Below are positions 26,360 to 37,749 of a stretch of 64,000 nucleotides of DNA, piece after piece; positions within the stretch are counted from its first letter, which is position 1, and every line of letters starts with the position of its first letter. A program made the position numbers and the translations under genes. This DNA is from Diphasiastrum complanatum (Eukaryota; Streptophyta; Lycopodiopsida; Lycopodiales; Lycopodiaceae). The stretch spans positions 74,671,521 to 74,735,520 of the forward strand of contig CM055096.1 in assembly GCA_029204225.1 (NCBI GenBank), written 5' to 3'. Under the pieces are notes generated by a model, which was not told the DNA's origin, did no database searches, and saw only the letters and a list, made by a program, of their open reading frames with translations.

Positions 26360-28255
26360 TGAGATCTAAGTTTCCTCCACTTAAAGCTACAACCCAAAGC
26401 TTGGATATTATGTGGATTTGGAACATACATTTGGTAGATTCAACCAGAATATGGTTCTTTCTCTCGGCTAAGCCATTAGACTGAGGACTGTAAGTTGTGA
26501 TGAATTGCTACTCAATGCCTTGGTTTTGGAAGTACTCCTTAAACTCGATAGAGATATATTCTCCACCATTGTCTGACCTGAGGGCCTTGATCGTCCTTTC
26601 CAGTCTCCTTCTCTGCACGCTCCTTGAAGATTCTAAAGCAGCTAAAGGCTTCTGATTTCTTCTTTATGAAATACACCATAGTTCTTCTAGAAACTTCATC
26701 AATAAAGGCTATAAAATACTTGGCATCCTTCAGCGAAGGATTTTTCATCAGGCCACAAAACTCTGAATGTACAAAATCTAGCAATCCTCTAGCCACATGT
26801 TGATGGCTTGACTTGAATGGTTCCTAGTCTATATACCAACTAGACAGCCTTGATAGATAGGTAACTCGACCTTTTCACGAGGATAGTCGAGATAAAAAAC
26901 AATAGATTTTCTAGACATTCGTTGTACAGCAGCATGATTTAAATGACCAAGTCTATAATGCCTAAGTAAACCTTTATTTGAACGAATTGAAGTACTGAGA
27001 GCCTGACTAGAGGCATAAAAACAATGACTCAATTTGTATAAGTATCCATGCCTCTTTTCAAGTGCTAGGATCTTGCCTATCCTATCAACTACTTTACACT
27101 AATCACATTCGAATTCTACTCTGTGATTCTGCTTATAGAGAGCAGAGTTGTTTGGTATATAAAGGACTTTTGAGAGTAGCTTAGATTGATCATTAGCAAA
27201 GCTTAATCTTACAGTGTCTTCACCTTTAATAGCATGTGTGCTATTGTCACCAATGTGAACATATTTATGGGTACTATAAGGTGTATAGGACTCGAAATAG
27301 CCAATGAGGCTAGTCATATGCTGAGTGGCTCCGGAATCTAGGAACCAAAAACTGTCGCCAGATGCTCCTTGATGGCTGGTCATGAAGGCATCATGATTTG
27401 CTTCTTGAATAGGCTGTGGAGCTTCTGCAGCTGCATTTGCCACTTGATTCGACTGCCCCTTGCTATTGTTTTTCGCTTGAAGTATTTGGTAGTCTTGTAT
27501 TCCGTGGTTGTTTCGTTTGTAGTATCTGCAGAACAGCTTCTTCTTTGCCTGCGGATTCGATTGTTCCTTGTGCTGAGCTGATTTCTGGTCTGGCTTTAAT
27601 TGCTTCGAGCCCTTCTTCTTCTTCTGCTTTGTCGTGCTCTTGTTGGCGTACAACGCGTGAGAATCAGTTGAAGAACTTGAGGCTTCGTTCCTCCTCGTGT
27701 CTTCCTGCAACAACATAGTGATGACTCTCGAAAGAGTCAACTCTGGATGAGTCGTGATGATCATCACCCAACTGTCGTAAGAACTTGGCAAGCTTGTAAG
27801 CAGTTGTATCACTGCGTCTTGATCGTCTATGACAGATTCGACAGCGGCCATTTGTCTTAGTAGTTCTTGAATTGATTAATGTGATTCTGTAGAGAATCAC
27901 CATTTGTCATCTTGAGGGAGTAGAATTTCTTCTTGAGATGTAGCTTGGAAGCTATATCTCACACTTCGTATAGTGTGCTCAAGATGTCCCAGACTTATTT
28001 CAATGTCTGAGCCTCGGATACATGGACGATCTGGGTATCCATGATATTGAGGATGATCAGCACGAAAGCCTTTCCATGCTTCAGCTTCCATCTGGCGATT
28101 GCTGCACCGTCTGCTTCGAGCTTCCCTTCTGCACCTGTAACAACGTCATACAATTCTTTACCCATTAGTACAGTTTTCATCTTGATTTTTCACAGATGGT
28201 AATTGGCTCCATCAAGCTTGTCCATGATAGGACTGGCTTTCCCTTGGGAATCCAT
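26360..28255 (-). pseudogene. Copia gag-protease-integrase relic, element 8 (family L1 LTR)
   Basis: Gag starts at 28253-28255 (MDSQGKASPIMDKLDGANYHL, then a TGA where Trp is expected, KIKMKTVLMGKELYDVV, RWKLKHGKAF). It shifts frame near 27990 and 27880 and continues from 27851: DAVIQLLTSLPSSYDSWVMI, LLQEDTRRNE, a Lys/Gln linker and a knuckle with first Cys present (CRYYKRNNHGI, later Cys changed). Protease is FWFLDSGATQHMTS near 27345. GAG_pre-integrase (LLRHYRLGHLNHAAV) runs to about 26830. Integrase (FVHSEFCGLM, YFIAFIDEVSRRTM, then NGLAERKNHILVES) runs to about 26400. The fragment ends near 26365 against element 7. RT and 3' LTR are absent. Confidence 0.86.
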
Positions 28256-28398
28256 GTGGAGCAATTAGTCTAAGTGATAGGAGAAACTATCAGTGACTTA
28301 AGTATGAAATCGAATACTAAAAACATAGAACCATAAAACAATTACTCTATTGGCTAGTAGAGTCTTGTACTGCGGAAGCTTATCAAGCTATGAAAATA

Positions 28399-28410
28399 GC
28401 TCTGATACCA
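28399..28410 (-). other. Copia primer binding site, element 8
   Basis: A perfect TGGTATCAGAGC on the minus strand directly abuts the LTR end CCAACA. Confidence 0.88.
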
Positions 28411-29436
28411 TGTTGGAGAGAGAGGGAGAGGAACGAGATTTGAGAAATGTGTCATATGTTAGAAACAAAAATTAGCTCAAAGGGGTAAGATGAACACGAA
28501 CGAGAAACGAACTCGAATAGGAAGTATTCGTGCGCAGCGGAACAAGCTATACGACTCTCTCCATAAGCATGACTACGCCTATCAGAATGAACAGAACTTT
28601 AGTGATGGAGATCACTATCATTATGGATTACGCAGCCAAACATAATAAATGAAGTGTCAGAATAATAATTTGTTGTGAATAGAAAGACAAATTATGTGTC
28701 GCGAATGATTCACGAAGAGCTAGACAGTGCTCGACTGATAATTAGTCGTGAAACATTCGCGAAAGACAAGACTAAATGTTAGTCGTCTATTACCAGAAAG
28801 AGAAACTAGAAAGATCCGACAGAATGAATAATAAGCATAGCAATATTAACACAGATCTGAATGCAGAACAAAGAATTGTATCAGATTAAGTATATCAAGT
28901 ATACATGTCAATAAAGCGGTAGAGCACAAGACATTAGCGGACGAAACTACGTGCCCTACAAAGCTTATTCAATCTGTACAGGAATGAAACCTTATATCTG
29001 ACGATAAAGAATCAATGCACAAGGCATGTACTTCGTATGTCTGGCTGATAAGCTTCTGATGCTAATCTACATACACTCTCATCTGCTCATCTTTCGTCAG
29101 GACTCAATTGTCCAATACTCGACCTCTTAATCATAATCTCTGATTCTCTCTCTATATATATGTACATAATTTTACAGGTGTGCAGATGAAGAAAGTACAA
29201 GGTGGATGTGTTGTCTATGAGATTGTGGGTGGATGCAATCGTTGTCTAGTGTTAGCGCAGCTGCATGGGACGAGCGTGAAGAGGGTGTGATGTCAGCTTT
29301 TGTTTTTCGTCCTTTTATCGCCTGTGAGAATTTGCATGTTAATATGCAGACTGCGTGACAATGCGAGTAAATATGTAGCATGAATGGAGGCAGATTAAAG
29401 ATGGGATTTGGGAGAGTAGAGGAAACAAATCCAACA
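28411..29436 (-). repeat. Copia 5' LTR (family L1), element 8
   Basis: On the minus strand it starts TGTTGGATTTG and ends ..CTCTCTCCAACA, giving the 6-bp terminal inverted repeat TGTTGG/CCAACA. It is 1026 bp, and the primer site follows at once. It matches the plus-strand LTR at 18015-19110. It contains (TA)n-like TATATATATGTACATAA near 29150, a possible TATA region, and several CGCGAA/TTCGCG words. The right flank is TATAG; no matching duplication can be tested because the other LTR is missing. Confidence 0.88.
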
Positions 29437-29439
29437 TAT

Positions 29440-31152
29440 AGGACCAAGGAGGATCCATCTTCAAGAAGAGGCATTTTTGCTGGATATATGAGGTGAGTAA
29501 AGCCTACAAGGTATACATTCCTTCTACTAACAAAGTGATTGTTGGTAGAGATGTCATCTTTGATGAGGGGAACATTCCAAAAGTGTCTTCAAGTATGATT
29601 GATGGTGATGTGGATGGATCTAACATACTTGATGTTGATGAAAAGGATCCTACTTTGGATGGTGATGATGATGGACCTTCATCAAGTCAAAAGCCAAGGA
29701 GAACATCAAGGGAAAGACAATTACCTTCAAGGCTCACATATGTTCAAAAGGGTAAGCAAGTAGTTTCTGGAAATTATGTTGCTTTTCTAACCTCTTTGGA
29801 TGAACCTACAAGTATAGATCAAGCAAGGAAAGAAGAGGAGTGGATCCAAGCAATGGATCTTGAGTATCAAGCTCTTATGAGGGATGGAACATGGAGATTG
29901 GTGGAGTTACCTAAGGACAAGAAAGCTATTGGATGCAAATGGATCTTCAAGGTAACGACAAACCAAGATTGATTTATCAACAAGTACAAGGCAATGTTAG
30001 TGGCAAAATGATATGCTCAACAACAAGGGATTGACTAAGATGAGAGCTTTGCACCCATGGCAAAGATGGTAAGCATTCGAGTCATCATTTCACTTGCTAC
30101 ACTTTATGGATGGGATATATGGCAAATGGACATTTCAAATGCATTCTTGAATGGTGATCTTGAGGAGGAAGTGTATATGGAACAACTTGAGAGCTACATT
30201 TCATCAACAAAGCCAAATCATGTGTGTCTACTACAAAAGAGCTTGTATGACCTTAAGCAAGCACCAAGGAGTTGGTATGCTAAGCTAAGCACTTTTTTAC
30301 TCTCTCAAGGCTTTGTTATGAGTGAGTAAGATCATTCACTTTATCATAGGTTTGTTGGAAATGATATTACCATCTTGCTAATCTATGTGGTGGTATCATC
30401 TTGAGTGGTGGAGACAATCAAAATGTGGAGGATATCAAGAGTGCTCTTAAGGAGTTTGAAGTGCATGATCTTGGTAATTTGCATTACATTTTGGGAATAG
30501 AAGTCATTAGATCTTTTCAATCTACTTTCATTTGTCAAGAGAAGTATGCTAATTCTATTCTAGAAAGATTTCATATGGTAGATGCAAAAGCTAGTGATAC
30601 ACCTATGGAGTCTCATGTAAAGCTAACTATAAGAGGTAATGAAAGATCCTTCGAGGACATTACTCTCTATAGAAAGCTAGTTGGTTCACTCATCTATCTA
30701 ACCATTACTAGACCAGATCTAAGCTATTGTGTTGGAAGATTGAGTCAATTCATGCAAGATCCTAGTGAGGAACATTGGAAGCTAGGAAAATGAGTTTTGA
30801 GGTACATCATTGGAACTCGAGATTTTGGCATATTGTATGAGGGATCATCACCTAATCTTTTTTGGATTTTCAGATTTGGACTATATAAAGATGTAATGGA
30901 TAGGAGATCCATTAGTGCTCATTGTATTTTCATAGGTGATGGAGCTATATCATGGATGTTGAAGAAACAAGCCACTATCTCATTGTCATCTAGTGAGGCC
31001 AAGTACAAAGCTCTTACACATTACACAAAGGAGATGGTATGGATCAAGAGGATGATCAAGGACCTTCACTTGCTGGATTTTTCAAAGAGTCCAATCATCT
31101 TTTGTGACAATCAATTAGCCCAAAGATTGGCGTGTAATTCTGTAGTCTGTTG
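29440..31152 (+). pseudogene. Copia integrase tail, reverse transcriptase and RNase H relic, element 9
   Basis: The integrase tail (TKEDPSSRRGIFAGYM) is followed by a frameshift near 29490. Then come YIPSTNKVIVGRDVIFDEG, an acidic/Ser linker, EEWIQAMDLEYQALMRDGTW, GCKWIFKVTTN, stops near 29970 and 30010-30040, and AKMVSIRVIISLATLYG, WQMDISNAFLNGDLEEEVYM, SLYDLKQAPRSWYAKL. The YVDD box is destroyed: near 30384-30410 the frame runs IYVVVSS and stops, so the two catalytic Asp codons are lost. RNase H follows: NLHYILGIEV, RSFEDITLYRKLVGSLIYLTITRPDL, stop at 30793, RRSISAHCIF, ISWMLKKQATISLSSSEAKYKA, FCDNQLAQRLA, ending at 31152. Confidence 0.88.
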
Positions 31153-31275
31153 AAAAAGCAATGTATTTCTGCAGACTTGTTCTAAATGCAAGTTTTGTGG
31201 AAGTCGTTAAAGATGGCCAAGTCTTCATTGACTTCAAGTTATTAAACTTGACATCTGAACTTTGAAATCTTATAA
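31143..31275. repeat. Dispersed repeat copy (partner at 38798-38935)
   Basis: GTATTTCTGCAGACTTGTTC, then a further ~90 bp (TGCAAGTTTTGTGGAAGTC.. AAGTCTTCA.TGACTTCAAG) is shared almost base for base with 38820-38935. The following ~70 bp (CTTATAAAACTGACTGATTTC.. TTTCTGTTT) recur instead near 58014-58085. The borders suggest two repeats side by side. No coding capacity. Confidence 0.75.
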
Positions 31276-31341
31276 AACTGACTGATTTCAACTCAGTAAG
31301 GTCATTCATTTTATAAACGATTTCTGTTTAATCAATAACCT

Positions 31342-31641
31342 GATCTAAGTCAGACCGCTTGCTTGGAATGGATGTTACTCGTTTGTAACGAAGCTTCGAG
31401 TTGGTTAAATTTGATGTATGTCAGGCGGCTTGCTTGGAGGGAAGTCACCCACATCGGGACACCCGATCTGGCATGGCGCCAGGTTGGATCTCAATGTTGG
31501 TTTTCGGAATTTCAAGTTGGTTAAGTCTGATCGTTGTTGGCGAGTTGGCTGCTTGTATGTCAAGTGGGTTTGGATGACAAGAGTTGAAGGCTGAAAAGCT
31601 AAGTCGTGGTTCCCGGCTCCCTTTGGGATGCCTGCGCTACA
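31342..31641 (+). repeat. Truncated 5' LTR of a non-coding LTR element
   Basis: About 300 bp nearly identical to 33586-33886 (GTCAGACCGCTTGCTTGGAA.. GGCGCCAGGTTGG.. GGTTCCCGGCTCC..GCGCTACA). It ends ..GCTACA two bases before a primer site. Compared with the right copy its left part is missing. Confidence 0.85.
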
Positions 31642-31731
31642 TGTGGTATCAGAGCCGACTGGCTGGTCAGCTATGCGGATCTCACGAAAATGGTCACGGT
31701 TTGGGGTTCATCAAGACAACTATTGTGCAAG

Positions 31732-32117
31732 GTGCTGCCCACAGTGTAAGCACGGGTGTCCCATGGTCGGGTTGGTCAGTAGAACGGGGGACTTGATGAG
31801 TCAAGGTGCTGCCCTTGAGGTGTAAGCATGGTCAGTTCTCGCGGTTCGGGCCTGGCGCTGTCTGCACGTAGGACAGATGAGGCAGTGTGCTACCATTAGT
31901 TTGGTGTAAGCACGGTCTGTGCCTTGTGGGGTGCGGGGCGACATATTCGAACTGTACAAGTTAACCATTGATATAGAGATGCTGCTCGAATTCGAGTTAT
32001 AGCACGGGTGGTTAGCTGCCGGTGCGGGATAGCTGCCGATCATTTAGCTATAAGGGCTATCGACCCAAAAGTGGTGGGGCGTGACTGAGGCAATGTGCTG
32101 CTTAATGGTGAAAGCAC
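31732..32117. repeat. Four hairpin repeats with GTGCT/AGCAC stems
   Basis: GTGCTGCC..TGTAAGCACGG and relatives occur at 31732-31753, 31806-31829 (right stem AGCAT), 31887-31913 and 32095-32117. Each is followed by GG and a GT-rich stretch. Loop sequences differ while stems persist in three of four. Confidence 0.7.
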
Positions 32118-32667
32118 GGATAGTTGGAGGGGTGTCCTATGTCGGCTGATTCTGTGATCGATTTGTATGGGCGTGGCCAAGCAAAGGTCCGTTGGCAGGA
32201 CCATCTCAAAGGGGGACCTTGTCTTTGTTACTTGTTAGTAAATCTGCCTAAGTGTCTTACTTGTATGTATTCGTGGTGAGTCTTAGTACTCGTGCTTTGT
32301 CTGGTTTGCATGATTGCTTGTGATACAAGGAGCTGATAGCTCGAGAAGGAACCTTTCTTTTGAAGGCTGATACCATCAAACAAAGAGGACTACAAAATAT
32401 GTGGGGCGGATTTGCAGTTCAAGTACTCGCACGTGAACGGCAACGAAACGACTCAATGTTTGCAAAGGATGGATGGCTAGCATGTTTCTTGGGTTAGTTT
32501 CATTTGCGACAATGCCCACCAGATGCAAGCAGGAAGTCAAAAGTTGGAAAGGGCAATTTTAGGGGAGATCTTCTATGGAGCAGTTGGTCTTCATTTTGGG
32601 ACGGCCGCCTTCGGAACTGAAACTCACTTAGCATGGGTGATTGTTGTAAAGCTACCTTTACAAGCTT

Positions 32668-32766
32668 TACTTCCGGCGCCATCGGCGCCAGCTATGTCCC
32701 CGGTGCCAGCAGCGCTCCTGCTGCTCCCGGCGCCAACGGCACCGGCGTCGCTCCCGGTGCCACTAT
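32668..32766. repeat. GC-rich GGCGCC/CCGGTGCC microrepeat block
   Basis: A run of imperfect words (GGCGCCATCGGCGCCAGC, CCCGGTGCCAGCAGC, CCCGGCGCCAACGGCACCGG, CTCCCGGTGCCAC) whose translations are low-complexity Ala/Gly/Ser/Pro. It stands out sharply from the AT-rich surroundings. Confidence 0.7.
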
Positions 32767-33282
32767 GACCAGAATCCAGCCGGCGCCAAGTTCTTATGGC
32801 TGAAAATCTTTGATCGGTTCTAGCGGAGTCTAGAGAGCTCAGATCGATGTGCAATCACCTCACACGATGTAGGCATGATTAAAGGAAGCCTGGGGATCAA
32901 TAAAATCTAGAGAGAGAAAATGACTTTCTAGAAAGAGAAAGTCCTAGAGAGAGAAAAACGTGCTTTACCAACTTGGGTAGAGTGCTTGGTATGAGGGGGG
33001 GTGCCGAATCACACCAATACTATAGGGGAGTGCAGGTTGCGACTCAGGACGAGCTCCAACCAAGTCTCAGCCTCCCTTGCTGGAATGTTGTCATGGCTCT
33101 TGCCTTGGCATGCTAGCTTCCCGAAGACTAGGGTCGGTCACACACTTGAAATGTAACCTTCTCAGATTTATCAATAAAGTGAGATTTTCCTCAAACTGAC
33201 TCTGATTACCTTCTGGGTTTCAGTGTTCGGTAAAAGCGCCAGTTGTAAGGCCGCTTTCAAAATTTTTAACTTGGCACATAGT

Positions 33283-33886
33283 TGAGGGTCGTATCCCAGG
33301 ACGCTAGCGGTATGCCGTCGGGACCATTTGGTCCGTGGCGCCAGCGGTATGCTGTCGGGACCATTTGGTCCAGGAACTGGTTGTCTCCATATCTGTCGCG
33401 GCTTGTGGTTCTGAGTGTTCCTTGCATGAACGTGAATGGGTTAAGCTCTTGGGGAACGGGCTCTAACCTGTTGGCTGAGTTGGATGGCTTGCTTGGGTGG
33501 AAGTTACCTGTTTATGGCTGTCCAGTCTGGCGTGGCGCCAGGTTGGCTTCCAGCGCTCGTGACGAAGCTTTCAGTTGGTTAAGTCTGATGTGAGTCAGAC
33601 CGCTTGCTTGGAATGGATGTTACTCGTTTGTAACGAAGCTTCGAGTTGGTTAAGTTTGATGTATGTCAGGCGGCTTGCTTGGAGGGAAGTCACCCACATC
33701 GGGACCCCCGATCTAGCATGGCGCCAGGTTGGATCTCAATGTTGGTTTTCGGAACTTCAAGTTGGTTAAGTCTGATCGTTGTTGGCGAGTTGGCTGCTTG
33801 TATGTCAAGTGGGTTTGGATGGCAAGAGTTGAAGGCTGGGAAGCTAAGTCGTGGTTCCCGGCTCCCTTTGGGATGCTTGCGCTACA
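33283..33886 (+). repeat. 3' LTR of the non-coding LTR element
   Basis: The last ~300 bp match the left copy at 31342-31641. The left border near 33283 is a guess. It includes a 37-bp direct duplication (AGCGGTATGCCGTCGGGACC at 33306 and again at 33343) and a looser internal duplication (GGTTAAGTCTGATGT.. CTTGCTTGG.. at 33570-33680 and 33455-33545). It ends ..GCTACA at 33886; the next bases (GTGATATCC) are unrelated to the primer site. Confidence 0.75.
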
Positions 33887-34860
33887 GTGATATCCAGTAT
33901 CAATTGGGTTTTTTCTCAAAGGAGAAAGACTAGGATCCTCTTCAGAAATTGGCAACAAGTTGGATCGAGTCATAATTCTAGCAGATGGGAAGCAAAGTGT
34001 TGGAAAGGCTTTTTGTCCGAAGAACTCCACGCTAAGTCCGATCAGCTGATTTTATAAGTGGAGGGGAACTATCACACACACCTCTCTCTTGGGACAAATT
34101 TTGAATGAAAGTTGATCAAAATGGGAGCAAATTCAAGGTGACCTAGCCATACTCACACGAGGAGACTGGCGAACTTTGGACCTAATAAGTTGACAAGTTT
34201 TTGTTGTCGAAAGGAAACCTTGTTATAGGCTTTCTCTGGACCAGCAATGATGAGGAAACATATGAGTACACTGGCTTGTGTTACGTGTAAGGCAGCTGAT
34301 CAATGAAGGAACTGTGAAAGTTGAGTCTTGCATGAGAGACTTGGTATTTTGAACGGACGCTAAGGGACAGTTCGCGTTGAGATCGGACTAGTGCAAACTC
34401 TGGGTGCATGTGTCTGATTCAAAGAGAGCTACTTGAAGCCAAGCTCGATGTACTCTTCTTGTTTCTGACCATGAGGCAACTGACCAGTGATGGAATTGTG
34501 AAAGTCAAGTTTTGCGCGACGGACATGGTGCTTCAAACAAACGCGAAGAGATAGTTCGGATGCGGATCAAACTGGTGCGACTCTTTCCACGAGGTCAATA
34601 GTTACATTTGGGCTGATTCAAAGAGCTACTTCAAGCTAAGTGAGAGGTGCATTGCGGAGTACTCAATCTTTGTCTACCTTAAAGAGCCAAGATGGAAAAG
34701 TATCAAGATCAGGCTGGAACAAGGAGAGAAATCAAGGTGCAGAAGCAACAAGGCACGGAGTGGACCATAAAGTGGGCAATCAAACGATAAATCCTTTAGC
34801 TTAGGGAGCCTTGATACTTGTGCAGAACTGATCAAATCTGGAGCTCAGGGAGCTCATTGC
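33887..34860. other. Unassigned region with a diverged ~184-bp tandem duplication
   Basis: No protein domain seen. Units 34291-34474 and 34475-34655 correspond (GGCARCTGA.CARTGA.GGAA.TGTGAAAGT.. GGAC..GGT..TT..AAC..ACGC..AG.GA.AGTTCG.. CTGATTCAAAGAG..CTACTT.AAGC). It may be leader DNA of a retrotransposon. Confidence 0.6.
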
Positions 34861-37682
34861 CATTGAGAAATATTGTCTTGACATCCATTTGGTGCATTTT
34901 GAGGTCTTCTGCGGCTACTAACGCAATCAGAGTCCTGATTGACTACATCTTGATGACATGATTGAAATTTTTTTGATAATCCACTCCTTGGACTTGAGTG
35001 AATCCTTTAGCCACCAACCGTGCTTTCCATTTTGCAATGGAAACATCAGAGTTGATCTTCTTCTTGAAGATCCACTTGTTGTCGATAACTCTCTTGTGAG
35101 TGGGGAAGTCGACTAGTGTCCAGGTCTGATTCGTCAAAAGTGAGTTGTACTCACTTTCCATAGCTTCTTGCCACTTCACAGCATCCTTGGAGCTAATTGC
35201 TTCGGTTAGGCTCTCTGGTTCTTCTAATGAAGTTTCAGAATGATTGAGGTGCATACCTCTCAAGAATTGTCAGAGTTTGTGAGGATCTGCAGATGTTGGG
35301 TTGATTAGAATGCGATGATGCTTCTTCTTGAATTTCTTCAGATTTGCTCGAGCTAGCTTGGTCTGGTCTGATGACGGGTATTGTCGGCTGCTCGAATTCT
35401 GTAGCTGTAGCTGTAGTTTCTGTAGAAGAAACATCAACGTTGAAAGAATCCATGCTACATTAAATAGGATGAAATGACATAGCATCGTTTATCGATGGTT
35501 GTTTGAAATCATGATATGTATGCTCTTGAAATATTACATCCCTAGAGACAAATACTACATTGGTGGATGGATCATAAACTTTATAAGCTTTATGTGCATC
35601 AGGATAGCCAATGAAAATATATTTATTTGTCCTATGATCCAGCTTCTTCCTAATTTGTTTAGGAATGTGAACAAAACATATACAACCAAAGATTTTAAAA
35701 TGGCTGACACTAGGCTTGAGCCCATGCCAAACTTCATAAGGAGTCTTGTTGTTGACGGCTTTGGTACTGGATCTGTTCTACATATAACAGACTGTGGCAG
35801 TAGTTACTGTCCAGAACTTCACAGGTAGTTGTGCTTGATGTAGCATGGATCTGGCTGAGTTGAGAAGAGTTTGATTCTTCCTTTCTGCAATCTCGTTCTG
35901 TTGAGGTGAATAGGAATTGGTGAACTGTCTTCTAATACCATTTGCAGCCACGTAGTCGGACATCTCATTAGAGATGTTTTTGTCACCACCATTAGTTCGG
36001 AGTGCCTTGACTTTCCTAGATATTTGTGTCTCAGCCATGGCCTTGAATCTCTTGAAGCATTCAAAGGCTTCAGATTTGTGCTTAATAAACATGGCTGTAG
36101 ACCATCTAGAATAATCATCTATGAAAGTGATAAAATAGATTGCATCTCCTAATGACGGAGTTGGCATTGGACCACAGAGATCGCTATGTACAAGATTTAA
36201 TACATGCTTTGTTTTGATGGAATGTGATTTTGGAAACTTGCTTCTAGAGTGCTTCCCATAGATGCATGATCCACCAAAGAAAGATTTTCTTTCTAATGAA
36301 GATGGGAAACTCAAACCGTCAACTAAATTATTACAAAGCATATAAGAAAGTAATCTTGTATTCACGTGTCCAAATTGACTATGCCACAGAACATCACTAT
36401 CGTTTACATTTTCATTAGGGATACTAGCTAATGCAACTGAATTAAAGAGTGCGTAAAGATTTTTGACTCTAGTGCATGTAGTCAGAGTAGTATCTTCCTC
36501 GAGTATTGTACACTGCATAGATGAGAAAGTAACAGTGTAGCCCTCATTAGTTATCTTAGAGACCGATAACAGGTTCTTTGACAACTGAGGAACATGAAAG
36601 ACGTTAGGAACACAAATGAACAAATCATTGTTGAAGTTGATCTTCTCCTTTGCCTTCCACGTGTATGGTGCTAGAATCTCCGAGGTAGATAAATTGGTCT
36701 CTACTATAAGATGTGTACTCTGTAAATCATTCCTTGCGAGAGGTCATGTGTTGGGTAGCACCGTTGTCCAGGTACCAGCTATCACAGTCTTCGTTGCTAT
36801 TGTAAGACATTAATAAGTGTGTATCTGAATCCTTGAATTCCGTCGTGTTGGAGGAGTCTGGCTGCTGCTGTTGTTGTTGCTTCTTTGCCTCATTGTAGAT
36901 CTTGATGCGACACTCCTTGATGTCATGATTAGCTCTTTTGAAATATCTGCAAAAAATCTTCTTGCGTGATCCACCATGCTCACCTTGAGTGTGAGGCTTC
37001 TACTGTTGCTGCTACACTTGATTCTTGCTCTTAGAATACTCTTTCTTCTTGGTGTATAGAGCCATGGATTTGTCTTTGATGGATAGGCTGCTGGTCTTTC
37101 TCCGCATTTCTTCTTGAAGAAGATGACCGATCACCTTTTGAAGAGTGAGATCGGGTTGTGTGGAGATCATCACCACAAAGTGCTTATAGAACTTTGGAAG
37201 AGAGGAAAGCAAGGTCATAATGACATCATCATCCTGAATAGAACATCCTACAGTTAATAACTGATCTAACAGGGACTTGAAGTTGTTGATGTGAGAAGTG
37301 ATGACAGTAGAATCAGACATGCTAAGTGTAAGAACTTCCTTCTAAGATGTAATCTCGTGGTTACATCGTGAGTCTAATAGAGACTTGACAACAAGTCAAA
37401 TGCTTCCTTAGAGGTTTTGCATGTGGTAACATGAGATATTTGGGAGTCGGCCAGATTGAGTGTGATACATGCTAGGGCCTTCTAATCATTGATCCTCCAG
37501 GCCTTTGCTTGATCACCATCTTCTGGTTTCAAATCTGCACCTTCTACTACATTCCAAAGATCTCTATCCATCAACATCATTCTAAGTTTTAACTTTCACA
37601 TGTAGAAGTTAGAACCATTGAACTTGTCAATGACTCTAGCTTCACTTAGTGATGAAGATGAAGAGCTACCTATATGAGACAT
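34861..37682 (-). pseudogene. Copia gag-protease-integrase-RT(start) relic, element 10
   Basis: Gag starts at 37680-37682 (MSHIGSSSSSSLSEARVIDK, FNGSNFYM, a stop where Trp is expected, KLKLRMMLMDRDLWNVV). It reopens at 37320-37012: LLDQLLTVGCSIQDDDVIMT, LLSSLPKFYKHFVVMISTQP, LLQEEMRRK. Zinc knuckle CRYFKRANHDIKEC is at about 36965-36910. The protease is WYLDNGATQHM near 36770, with Asn in place of the Ser/Thr of DSG/DTG. Pre-integrase and integrase occupy 36623-35778: LWHSQFGHVNTRLLSYM, VHSDLCGPMPTPSLGDAIYF, FIDDYSRWS, LRTNGGDKNISNEM (Asn where the second catalytic Asp is expected) and NEIAERKNQTLL. The tail (KPSVSHFKIFGCICF, VSRDVIFQE) runs to 35450, then linker and RT start (WQEAMESEYNSLLTNQTW, NKWIFKKKI) to about 34900. 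The rest of RT and RNase H are missing. Confidence 0.88.
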
Positions 37683-37734
37683 GATAACAATATACAAATA
37701 GAACAAACTTGATCTCTCAGTTTATTTGAGCTAA

Positions 37735-37746
37735 GCTCTTATACCA
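37735..37746 (-). other. Copia primer binding site, element 10
   Basis: The minus strand reads TGGTATAAGAGC, two changes from TGGTATCAGAGC, about 50 bp upstream of the gag ATG. LTR sequence is expected immediately to its right. Confidence 0.7.
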
Positions 37747-37749
37747 ATC

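Larger units (their letters stand above)
31642..33282 (+). mobile_element. Internal region of a non-autonomous (LARD/TRIM-like) LTR element
   Basis: Begins with TGGTATCAGAGC at 31644-31655 after a 2-bp spacer. No gag or pol domain is found in any frame over 1.6 kb, so the element would depend on Copia enzymes supplied in trans. It contains four GTGCT..AGCAC hairpins (31732-32117), a GC-rich block of GGCGCC and CCGGTGCC words (32668-32766), paired purine-rich arms with GAAAGAGAAAGTC (32890-32960), and AATAAAGTGAG at 33174. Overall base composition is GC-richer than the flanks. Capture of host sequence is possible but not demonstrated. Confidence 0.7.

Noticed and set aside
27416-27718. 100-codon plus-strand ORF with Cys/Ser-rich sequence
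   Set aside because: Antisense shadow of Copia gag on the minus strand.
32624-32854. 76-codon Ala/Gly/Ser-rich minus-strand ORF
   Set aside because: Comes from the GGCGCC microrepeat block; composition only, no domain.
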